From assembly GCA_030063045.1 (NCBI GenBank), contig JAQSEB010000059.1, positions 2,418,001 through 2,482,000 on the forward strand: DNA of 64,000 nucleotides, written 5' to 3'. Both the position numbers and the translations under genes were made by a program. Source of the stretch: Pratylenchus scribneri (lineage: Eukaryota > Nematoda > Chromadorea > Rhabditida > Pratylenchidae). The notes below the pieces were generated by a model that saw only the letters and a list, made by a program, of their open reading frames with translations, was not told the origin of the DNA and searched no databases. Positions 54,713 to 64,000 of the stretch are shown piece after piece. Position 1 is the first letter of the stretch. Each line of letters begins with the position of its first letter.

Positions 54713-55331
54713 TTATTTTTGTAAATTGGAGGATTCTTGTTCTCGCATAATAAATTGATGGGCTCGAAAAATAACGGAGTAGAACCAACAATTCAGAATC
54801 AAACTGATTAAGCAAGCCATGCCTCCAAGCAAAATTGATAAATTGGCATTAACAATTCCAACAATAAATATGTAAATCGTGATCAAAAAACCGAGTGCGA
54901 GGACAATAGCCTTTAGAATAGGGAACGGCTATAATTAAATTACGAAAAATGACCATGAAAATCAAATAAGGGATGTAGAGGAGATGATTTCGCCTGAATT
55001 GAGCAACGATGATGGAAAGGTGGATCAGTGCGCCCAAAATGAAAATCTTCAATGGAATCGTTGAATGTGTAGAAAAAACTCCTCAATCCTTACTGTTCCT
55101 AATGAAGGAATATCAGAATATAAAGCAACAGGATGGAAGGAAAAGAATGAAGCAATTGCCTCCACCAAATTTAGGCCACATCCAAAGAAAGCAATAGCAA
55201 AAGCACCCTAATTAATTGGTTGGGAATTATTTTGATGCTAAAATCACATAAACCTTCTCAACATGCGTTCTAAAAGGGCCATAGCAACAGAAAAATGGAA
55301 GATCGGCACCAGATTTTGGCCAAAAAAGCAT
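54713..55331 (-). CDS. Small four-pass membrane protein (DUF7027-like), copy 2
   Basis: Starts MLFWPKSGADLPF then CCYGPFRTHVEKV, an intron, GAFAIAFFGCGLNLVEAIAS (TM1), IFILGALIHLSIIVAQF (TM2), HLLYIPYLIFM (TM3), AIVLALGFLITIYIFIVGIV (TM4) and a cytosolic tail GMACLISLILNCWFYSVIFR...ESSNLQK. The Cys-rich start followed by HVEK and four helices is typical of a nematode-expanded family of small membrane proteins of unknown function. Its tail SLILN-x-x-FYSVIFRA is shared with the gene directly upstream, so the two arose by tandem duplication. Family name is from memory and less certain than the topology. Confidence 0.7.
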
Positions 55332-55558
55332 TGAAAAATGAACGACTATAAACTTTTAATCGATGCTTGAGAGGAATTGACTGAAACTCCAAATGATAAG
55401 GGGAATTCGTCATTGCCACAAAATGTTTGCATTAAATATGACTAATTTTTAGTCATTGTCAATTCAATATTACTCATCAATTTTTTTATCATTTTTATCA
55501 AGCAAAATGTATTAAAATATGTTAAAAAGGTGGAATAATATTCTGAATGCCGTTCTTC

Positions 55559-56161
55559 TCAAACTTTTTGTTGATTTTTCCCTGCGGCAGTTGAATTCTG
55601 TTCCTTTAGGTATTTATATGCCCGGAAAATGACAGAATAAAAGTAGCCGTTCAATATAAGTGAAATCAACATTAAGGATTTTTAATTAAAATTCAGAATT
55701 TGACATTATACCAAAGAAAATATAACCAGCAACGCCGATAATTACTACCATAGGGATTGCCAGTACCAAGCAAACTCCCTTTAATGGGGTAATGGATTCT
55801 ATATTTAGGATGGGACATGGGACGAAACAAACCATAATGATCAAATATGGCAAATAAAGTTCAGAATTAGACTTCCTTTGTGCAAAAATGATGGACAAAT
55901 AAAGGAGGATGGCCAATAGATGACCCTGTTTTGGAGGAGATTGATTATAATTTTTAAGCCCAAATTCCAACCACGGAAGTCCAAGGATGGATTGTAAAAA
56001 ATGAACCGATCAAACTGGCAACATTGAGAATTATGCCAATTATGGCGATGACGAAGGCACCCTTAATTTATAGGCAAAATATAGGAAGAAATTATCCGTT
56101 ATGCAACTTTTTCAACATGAGTTATACACGGGCCACAGCAACAAGCATATTTGCCTTCCAT
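55559..56161 (-). CDS. Small four-pass membrane protein (DUF7027-like), copy 1
   Basis: Starts MEGKYACCCGPCITHVEK, then after an intron GAFVIAIIGIILNVASLIGS (TM1) and FFTIHPWTS. A 49-bp-class intron leads to GHLLAILLYLSIIFAQR (TM2), LYLPYLIIMVCF (TM3), VCLVLAIPMVVIIGVAGYIF (TM4) and a tail ISLILNGYFYSVIFRAYKYL ending KNQQKV. Same layout, intron positions and motifs as the downstream copy. Function unknown; likely small integral membrane proteins, perhaps lysosomal or plasma membrane by analogy, but nothing in the sequence fixes that. Confidence 0.7.
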
Positions 56162-56793
56162 TTAAAATGAAAGATGATGGATTTTTCAAAATAATTCAAT
56201 GGAAATTGGAATTGCTATTGCTAATAAAAGGATTAAAATAAATGGAATTTGGGAAGGTAAAAAAGGTAAGAATTGTTTTCTCCTGAAATGAAAGGAACAT
56301 ATTCCCCTTCAGGATAATTAAACCCATTTTGTCTCGTTTATATCAGATGACATGAAGAAGGTGACGGAATGAATGATAAAAATGGAAATGGCAATGAACA
56401 TTTTAGAAAAATAGGATAGTCTCGATCATAGTACACATATTTCTTGGCCTATATGATATCAATTGCACATATTTTTCGAATTCACTATGTTTACTTTTGG
56501 CCCAAAATTTTATTGTCTTATAAAAATGGGGTGGTACCCTACAAGGAATGCTGGAAAAATCAACTCATAAGATGAAATCTAGCCTAAACTTTGATTATTA
56601 AGAATGATGACATTTATAAAATTTGCCAATTTTAATAGCTCTTTTATTTCAAAAATTTTATATGGAATAATGGAGGAAGTGATGATGTGATTATCAATTT
56701 CAATGAAAGAGGAAGAGAAGTGTGTTTTTTATTTCGATTCATTCATTCAGATCATATGGTCAAAATAAATTAGTTTCAGGGAATTTTCACATT
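56162..56793. other. Intergenic
   Basis: AT-rich DNA upstream of the four-pass gene and downstream of lipin. No gene or repeat identified. Confidence 0.35.
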
Positions 56794-59600
56794 TTATTTG
56801 CCCTTTCTTTTCGTCTCCTTTCCCTTCTTTGTGGCTGCTTCATCCAAGGCCATGGCTGCTCGTTGTTTCCGCCTATTTTCATATTCTTCCAGCTCATTAT
56901 CCACCAAATAGTCAAATTGATCCGGTTTGCATCGCCAAGTGTTGAATTCACTGCAATATTTAATTTTAAGATTAAGTCATTAATAATTTTAATGAACCAT
57001 CCATTCTTTTCGGCCCATTTGGTAACTTTATTTTTGATTTTGGCCCGATAAAAAATTTTTTTACCCCCATCTTCCGAAAATAAATAAGGAAAAAACAAAA
57101 TTAAAAATCATTAGACCCCATTGGGAATCGAACCCGCAACCCTTCCTGACATGTCCTCAATGCTAAAGCGGGCGACATACCACTGCGCTAAAAGGTCACA
57201 AAGTTTCTCTTCCTACAACATTCCTATGGTCATAAGGGGGGATATAGATAAGGGAAAATCTGAAATTTTCATAACTCTCTAGCAGCAGGTGATAAATAAA
57301 TTTTAAAAATAATGAAAATAATCTTCCAAACTATACTAAAAAGTCGTAGGACCAAAAATTTCAATAAAAATCGGTTCACTACAAAAAAAAAGTTAAATGT
57401 AAATGTACCCAAAGAAGATTTACTCAATTTTATTTAATATATTAGAAAAAAATTAACCTGCATTCATTTTGAATTGCCGGATCAATGCCGCCCAATGGAA
57501 TTGGTGGGAAAATGTAATCCACAGTGTCCATCGCCATTGTCGCATAGTCAGAAACGTAGCCAATTTTGTCGGCCCGGCGCAACATTCCCGATGGATCGAT
57601 GATCAAAATTCGCTCCAATGGAATGTTAACAGCTTGATAGGATTTTACATCCTTTAAAAAATAACAAATTATTTAATTTGAACAAACAAAATTAAAAAAA
57701 TTAATAATCCTTAGCCACCACTGGGATTCGAACCCGAGACCTCTTTAGCCATTTTCCTATACATTAAAGCGTGCGACATACCAATGCGCTAAAGGTTTAT
57801 TTTGCTGATTTTTCTCTAGCTATAAGCTATCTTATGGCCATAAATAAGGGAAATTAAAAATTTGTATTTAATTCCTCGCATAGGTAGAATTTTTTCGATT
57901 TTCTCCCTATAGGATGGATCAAAAAAATCGATCAACAAAAAAGTTACTGGGAAAAAAACCTTAGATTATCAAATATATTAGAAAAATTCGCTTACGGTTT
58001 CTCGATTGCCAAAACCAGCGAAGAATGGCGATTCCACGGGGAAGAGGGACTTCAAATCGGTCAAACATGCAATTTTGAATTCTTCTGGCCTACGTTCGAT
58101 CACTTCCCTAAAATTAAATTAAAAAATAATTTTAATGGGAGTTGGCTTACTTTCTGAATGCCATGAGGACGGATGTGGGCGAGAGAAGGACTGGACCATC
58201 CGGAAGTTTTTCCGATCCCTGCGTAATACTTTGAAGGTATGCCTTTGTGTAGTGCGATTGGCCAATGGCACGAGAAGACAAATAAACCATTTGATAGCTT
58301 AATGGATTAAATTAAAATGATTAATTAAGCCAAAACCAAACCCATTGTTTTTGATGCGAGTGTATAGTTCGGCTACACCAGAATGTGCCCAAGTTCCCCC
58401 AATTGCCGGAATAACATGGCCAAGCACATCACTTTTCGTGATTGTCCCATCAATGTCGGAAATGACCAATTTGTCGTTCCAACGAAGCAAATAAATTTGG
58501 CAATGGCACCAGGCGGTCCCCTTCAAATTTTGGATTAAAAATTAAAATAATTATCAAAAAAACCTGTAATTTTGTGGTTATGCTAAATCGTGCATCATTC
58601 GATCCATAATTGAGGTTAAGCAATTTGAGTTGATCACTGGTGAGGCGCAATGCTCTTTTGTATTTCGTTTTTCTCCCATCAAATGTGACTCGTCCATCGC
58701 TGGCATTGACCATTGACGTTGACTCCTCATCGCTTAGATTCCTTAATTTAAATTTTAAAATTAGCAAAAATATTTAAGGTTTTTTCTCACAAATCTGCTG
58801 CGCATGAAGTTTCGGATTGTCCACTGTCGAGTCGGCCCCTCGTCGGCGATATCGATTGATGATGGTTTTGTCGCATTTTGTTGTTTTCTTCTGTTGTTTC
58901 TATCCTCTGCTGATGAGAAATTGTCGCCGTCATCTTCTCCACCGTTGGCGTTTGCAAATTTTCCAATGATTGGGCAATGCTCACTGATTTGATTGTGGTT
59001 TCCGTTTCATCGCTGAGACTCAATGCGGATGGAGAGCATGGACTGGTCCCAAATGAAGCTGCATTGCCGCTATCATAGTTGGTGGCATTTGAAGATATAC
59101 TGAAAATTCAAGAAATTATAACCCAAATGGATATATTTTAATTCAATTCAAACAAAATTTAATTTTTTTAATATTTTTGACCCACCTCATTGGCCCATTG
59201 TTGATTAAGTCTTGCAAATACAATCCTTCTTCTTCATCACCGCCCTTTTCAGCCTCCCCCACAACAACGCCATTCTCGTCCAATTTCATTTTCAAATCAA
59301 TTTCAGTGTTATTGATTTCAATATCCACACACTAAAATATCAATTTTAACAAATTATTATTTCCAGTTAAAAGTTAAAACCTTGTTTTCATAAGTGAATA
59401 CACCATATTTGCCGAAGCGAACATGAAAAGGCGTTGAAAGTAAAGTCCCGTCTGGCTGTTCAACAACAATCACATCGATTGCACCTTGAAAATATATTGA
59501 TTATTCATTTTTTGGATAAATAAATACCGGATAATGTGGCCGGGTTCATAGAATTGTATAAATATTTGACGTTGTTGTAAATGTAGTAGACGTAATTCAT
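56794..59600 (-). CDS. lpin-1: Lipin, Mg2+-dependent phosphatidate phosphatase
   Basis: Makes diacylglycerol from phosphatidic acid and acts at ER and nuclear envelope. N-LIP at the start: [73 protein letters not shown] short Ser/Thr/Gln-rich middle follows. [24 protein letters not shown], then [20 protein letters not shown] with the catalytic D-x-D-x-[91 protein letters not shown] and VDYIFPPIP. The end is basic (ETKRKGK). About twelve exons. The region between N-LIP and C-LIP is much shorter than in vertebrate lipins. Two introns (about 56950-57457 and 57655-57995) are long and each holds a tRNA-derived repeat. Confidence 0.93.
57113..57199 (-). repeat. tRNA-derived repeat in lipin intron
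   Basis: Minus strand: A box TAGCGCAGTGGTATGTCGC (57172-57190) and B box GGGTTCGATTCCC (57123-57135). Acceptor ends partly pair (GACCTTT with GGGGTC), but the anticodon arm does not form. Similarity to the other lipin-intron element continues beyond the tRNA part, in the ~100-200 bp at higher coordinates (TATGGTCATAAGG..., AAAATCGGTTCACTACAAAA). Confidence 0.7.
57712..57800 (-). repeat. tRNA-derived repeat in lipin intron, second copy
   Basis: Minus strand: A box TAGCGCATTGGTATGTCGC (57773-57791), B box GGGTTCGAATCCC (57723-57735). Shared flank words with the first copy (TTATGGCCATAAATAAGGG..., AAAATCGATCAACAAAAAAG) suggest both are copies of one longer repeat. Confidence 0.7.
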
Positions 59601-61075
59601 AATTTATTTAATTACTGCTCCAATTATTTTCTGTTTTTCTTTTCTGAAGCTAAAATAAATTAGAATTAATATTCATAAATTTATTTTATTCAAATTATGT
59701 TTGGATTTACCCGAATTCGGGTTCCTTCCTCCCTATATTTTGACAAAATGCATACATTTTTCTCCAGCAGCAGCAGTAGCTGAAGAAAAAGTCATCCGAC
59801 TGCAATATCTAATTTCTATCCTCTCGATTTATTTCACATTTTATTTTTATGTTCTTTCGGTTGCCGCTGTCCTGTCCTTTTTAAATTCCCTTATGTTTCC
59901 GTTTGTTGCCCCACGCGGTGTCCCCATCCCCGGTTCCCCACGTGGTCCCACTTTTGATGAAAAGCGAGAATGGGGAATTGTTACTTTTGGAATGGAATAG
60001 AAAGAAGGACAAAAAATGAATAAAGATTGAAAAGAGTAAAAAAAAATAGGCTGTTATTCTTTGTAGTTAGTGGGTGACGATCGAAATTATCGTCGCCAAA
60101 TTGTCTGGCTCACAATAATCATCCTAAATATGATCCAAAAATCATAATCAGCAGTTCAGTCAAACATATTAAAATAGACCAAAAATCGCGTGATTTATAT
60201 TGGAATAAAGATGGAAGATTAGATGATTGTCAAACAATTAGGAAAAAAACGTGATTTATTCATTAAAAAGGAAAAGTACATTTTTTTTTGAGGAGAATTA
60301 TAAAGCAAAAATATCTAAATGGTTAAAAACCAAGGCCGATAAACAAATCAAAATCACATTCATCAAAAAATAACCCATCCATATAATTTTCACGTACAAT
60401 AAAATAAAATTCCCTTCCCTCGCTCCGGGAATTTCCCAATCATTCTTTCACAAAAAAGTGGGGTGACGGCAGGTGAGGTGAAGAATGAAATGAAAATGAG
60501 GATTGGTCTCTTTTATGAATCGAGAAAAACCACGAATTCATATTTGGAGGAGGCATAGAATTAATCATGTTTTTTTAAGGTGAGAATAATTGTTGAACTA
60601 AAATTATTGATGGGAAAAAGCCATCATCATATGGAGGAAAAAAATAAAAGAATGGATGATGGAGAGAATTCTATTGATGAGTAAAATTTTTATTGACATC
60701 CAATGATGTTAATTGACTGGAAAGGAAAATATTTTTGGGAGATGGGAAGAGAGAATTGACGTAATAACGGAATATATTTAACAAAAAAACCATTTATCTA
60801 TTCCAAGCTATTTGGTGCTTGTTCTAAATTAACAAACACAATTGAAATAAAAACATTTATTCTTATATTGTAAAGTTTATGAGAAATACATATAATTAAT
60901 GCTACAATGATGATATTTGAAGACAATTTGGAGTTGGAATGGGTCGACATATAAATAAACATGAAGAAAGAAATGATACCTAAATCCTAGAGTAAATACA
61001 ATCAATAAACGAGTAAAGATGAATATATATTATCAATTTATGTTTATATCCATTCTTTGTTCTTCATTCATTCTT
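59601..61075. other. Intergenic (about 1.5 kb) with a hairpin
   Basis: Upstream region of lipin and downstream of cyclin B3. A perfect GACGAT/ATCGTC stem flanked by GG/CC lies at about 60067-60091. The plus-strand frame at 59701-60000 lacks an ATG start and family likeness and is not called. Otherwise AT-rich with nothing recognised. Confidence 0.4.
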
Positions 61076-62595
61076 CTAATCGATGAGCATGTCGTGGGAT
61101 GAAGCAGCGGGCTTGACGGCATTGTCCTTCTTGCTGCTGATTCGGGCATCTGGCAAAGGCTTGATTGCGGCCACTTTGAAGAAAGTCCTGAAAATTTAAT
61201 CATTAAAATTGAATGAATAATTTTTGAACGAATAAACTCACTCGCTGCTGTATTTCCGATAAACTGTGTCCAATTGTGGAAATTGCGTTTTGTGTTGAAG
61301 CAACATTCGATTGAGTGCATTCACGCCCCGTTCAACTTCATCCAATTTGTAGCCACAGCATTCTTGCAAAATTGAACTCTGCGGGAAAATAATCAAATTA
61401 TTTGCTGATCCAAATTGAAATTTAAAACTAACCCAAGGGTCGGCATCCCCGTTCATTCGTCGGGCCAAAAGAAGGCATGCAGCGGCAAGCAACGATTCAG
61501 ATTGACGGCAGAAACGCAAGGACATCAGCGATGTTTCGAGGATGTATCGAGCCAATGTCAATGTGTGCATGTCCGTTTTGGAAACCTAAAATTGAAATAT
61601 TAAACGATGGTCAATTTGAATAATTAAATAAACATACTCGAGCAAATCGTCGAAGGAAGCGATAGGAGAGTGGTGCACCCAAATCGAAGTCGACGACCGT
61701 AAGCAATTCCCGCTCCATTGCAAGCATTTGTTCACGTGTGAATGCATCATCGGACATGTAGATCAAATCTTCGACAAGAGGCGGCTCACGTTCCTTAAAA
61801 AAAACAAATTATTTTAAATTTAAAAAGTAGCAAAAAAATAACTCACATCGAACTTTGCGGCTATCAACAAGGCGGTGGATGCAAGCAATTGTAATTCCTC
61901 ACTGGGCACAATCCTCGTTGAACGGTCCATGAACAAATCGAACAGTTTGACAGCCAGGTAGAGCGTCTCGTGGTTTAATTCCAAATGTTCCTGCAATTCC
62001 ACCAGCCAATTGACAAGTTGGGCCCGCATTGATGCATTAATCCTTGGTTGCTTCTTCATATAGTCGCTGACACGGAAGAATTGCTGAAAATGAATTTTTG
62101 AATGTAAATATGATTTTGAATTAAAAGCACAAACCTCTCTTTGCTTATAGTAGAAGAAAATGTCCTGAACATATTCCGAGAGAGCCATCAACTCCTTTGC
62201 ATTTTCAACATCGAATTCGAATATCGGCTCGGCTTGCTTTGCTTCTTGTTCTTCCAATTGCTTTGGTCCTTTTGCGCAGGAAATTTGAAGTTTGTTCAAC
62301 ACAGCTTTCTCATTTTTGGTCGAATTAAGGCAGAGGGCTTTCGATAAATCCTAAAAAAAAACAAGTTATTCAAAGGAGCGAATGAAATTTTTACCGTCAA
62401 TGTTGATGAAGAGACTGCCCTTTTGCACATCCGTTTTGCTTTTGGTTCGTCTGCTGCCAATTGCTCATTTGAATCTTCTGCCTTGATGATTTTCTGTTGT
62501 TGATTCTGCGGTCCATGTTTTTCTGCGATTGCTGCTACATTTCCTCTTCGTTTTTTGTTTTCTGCCAACACATTGACATCGTGATTGCGAAGCAT
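61076..62595 (-). CDS. cyb-3: Cyclin B3-type mitotic cyclin
   Basis: Activates CDK1 in mitosis and meiosis. N-terminus MLRNHDVNVLAENKKRRGN is charged and basic (KAKRMCKRAV); no classical D-box was spotted there. The central part reads EPIFEFDVENAKELMALSEY and VQDIFFYYKQRE. The cyclin box starts VSDYMKKQPRINASMRAQLV with NWLVELQEHLELNHETLYLA; LNHETLYLAVKL is the wording of B3 rather than B1/B2. ASTALLIAAKFDEREPPLVE, MSDDAFTREQMLAMERELL, FDLGAPLSYRFLRRFARVSK and LARYILETSLM follow as the second cyclin fold. About eight exons; stop 61076-61078. The closest C. elegans counterpart is CYB-3. Length about 390 residues, typical for nematode B3. Confidence 0.9.
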
Positions 62596-63319
62596 AACTA
62601 AAAATTGATAGAATTTCTTGTTTAGAATAAAAAATGACTGACCTGAAGTTGTTGCTGGCCTCTTGATTGAGAATTTGTCACTCCAATATCGCTGCTTTGT
62701 TTATTTGTCGTTAGTGTTTTGCGGATGAATGGTTGAATCTAGGCTTTTTATATTTTTTTGGAACAACAAGAAATCTTGAAAATATGAAAAATGCTAAAAA
62801 AAAAAGACTTAAAAAATGTACGATACTCATTTTATTATGGTAAACAATACACTCTCTTACTCTTACTTATCAATCAATGAAAAATCAATACTGGTATACG
62901 GATGAATAGACATTTTGTAAAAAATCAATATAAACTGTGTCTATTTAACACGTTCATTATGGGAGATGGGACACCAAATACCATCCATTACGAGTTACGA
63001 CTTACGAGTACGACCACCGTGGCATAGATAGTCTAGTCGTTTTTTGTGTGTCTGTTCTTCCAATATACCTAATCGATAAATCGATGTCATTATAATATTT
63101 TTGTTCACGTTTTAAATGAATTAAAATTAGCCCAGGATTAAACGTGGTTGGGCAAAGTGGAATTGCATAAAAATTGGTGAAAGCGGAAATGTTTTTGGAT
63201 GAAACCGTTTTTCGATATTTGTCGAACAATTTATTGGTTAAATTAAATATAAAATTATTCATTAGTGTGATTATTAAATTAAAAATCAGGATAAAATAAA
63301 AGGAAAAGTGGAAAGATCA
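62596..63319. other. Intergenic
   Basis: Upstream region of cyclin B3. The minus-strand frame 63002-63262 has no family likeness and is not called. Confidence 0.35.
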
Positions 63320-64000
63320 TCAAATGCCTTCATCAATCTTCTTTGAATAATTTTCGACTGGTGGACATTGGCAAAATGGGTTTCGGTCGCCATAGGAGTC
63401 GTCGATTCGGCCTACAGCTGGCCAGATTTTCCTCGGCGTCAAGCACCAGGGTTTTGGCCACCCCGCTTGTTCTCTGCTGTAGGGCCGGTCCCATTTCGAT
63501 GCCATCAAAACTGCTTGGGTGTGTGGTGCATTCTATGAATAAATTAAAAATTATCCTTGTTGGAAAGATTGTGCTCACCTTGAAAAGATCAATATGAAGT
63601 TTGCCTTCGGAAATTTGGTCAATTTCTTGGCGGATTGCAATCAACGAATCGCAATATCGATCCAATTCATCTTTGTCCTCACTTTCCGTTGGCTCGATCA
63701 TCAAACAATCGTGCAATGGCCTAAATATTCTATATAAAATAATAAAAAAGAAAAACTTGCCAATGCATTGTGGGTGCATGGAAGCCAAAATCCATTAATC
63801 TTTTTGCAATATCCACCACCTCAATGCCCACATTTTTGAATGCTTTGCAGTCCAATATGAATTCATGTGCGTTCATTCCTTGTTCATCCTTGTAAACAAC
63901 TCGATATCCTCCTTCCTCAAGTCTTTTTGTCATATAATTTGCGTTCAAAATTGCCATTTGTGAGGCAATTCGAAGTCCGGTTGCTCCCATCCTTTTTTTG
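63320..64000 (-). CDS. GLDC: Glycine decarboxylase (P-protein), C-terminal part; 5' end outside window
   Basis: PLP-dependent mitochondrial P-protein of the glycine cleavage system. The visible residues read [76 protein letters not shown], then after an intron [20 protein letters not shown] and [16 protein letters not shown], then [32 protein letters not shown] and [11 protein letters not shown] before the stop at 63320. This is the end of the C-terminal domain and matches animal GLDC almost throughout. The catalytic Lys lies outside the window, so activity cannot be judged. Three exons seen. Confidence 0.92.

Noticed and set aside
56990..57090. Extra lipin exon ([16 protein letters not shown]...)
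   Set aside because: Splicing it in breaks the frame; direct joining of the flanking exons restores the family sequence.
57113..57199. Functional tRNA gene
   Set aside because: A and B boxes are present but the anticodon and D arms do not pair, and a near copy lies 600 bp away in another intron.
59701..60000. Plus-strand hydrophobic frame with PRG-rich end upstream of lipin
   Set aside because: No ATG start, no family likeness, no splice support; probably chance.

Overview
This is nuclear DNA from a nematode. It is AT-rich, its genes are broken by many short introns (mostly about 40-60 bp, GT...AG), and it carries nematode-typical families: a serpentine chemoreceptor of the Sra/Srab/Sre type, a MOLO1-domain secreted protein, MAM-like and ShKT/CX-type cysteine-rich ectodomain proteins, fukutin-like transferases and small four-pass membrane proteins. 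One intron is best explained as GC-AG, a donor type reported to be unusually common in cyst nematodes (Globodera). A tylenchomorph is therefore possible, but I cannot fix the genus from sequence alone. There is no prokaryotic, phage, CRISPR or viral content. Layout, left to right: the tail of an unknown gene (+); a MOLO1-domain secreted protein (+); a chemoreceptor, an unknown protein, a HAD-superfamily hydrolase, a Nup43-like nucleoporin, an unknown nuclear protein and a secreted EF-hand protein (all -); a fukutin-like transferase and a MAM-like ectodomain protein (+); an unknown secreted protein and a trehalase (-); the peroxisomal ether-lipid enzyme GNPAT with an SKL terminus (+); two paralogous cysteine-rich ShKT genes (-) with a 17-copy minisatellite between them; a ZIP metal transporter (+); an unknown secreted protein (-); a same-strand run of ICA69/RIC-19, an AIG2/GGACT-like cyclotransferase, phosphoserine phosphatase and a bestrophin (+); an unknown nuclear protein (-); a short dibasic-site peptide precursor (+); the large Mi-2/CHD3-CHD4 chromatin remodeller (+); two tandem four-pass membrane paralogues (-); lipin (-); cyclin B3 (-); and the C-terminal part of glycine decarboxylase (-), cut by the window end. 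Functionally this is an ordinary gene-dense chromosome arm: lipid metabolism (GNPAT, lipin), serine/glycine one-carbon metabolism (PSPH, GLDC), nuclear and cell-cycle functions (Nup43, Mi-2, cyclin B3), dense-core vesicle and channel functions (RIC-19, bestrophin) and secreted nematode-specific proteins. The most notable observations are: an in-frame TAG that replaces the conserved Gln codon next to the Walker A motif of Mi-2; a near-perfect ~375-bp identity tract, exon plus intron, between two otherwise diverged ShKT genes; five tRNA-derived repeats and two terminal-inverted-repeat elements sitting mostly in introns; and a candidate neuropeptide-like precursor. Exon borders are read by eye from splice sites and protein family alignment from memory, so single borders may be off.
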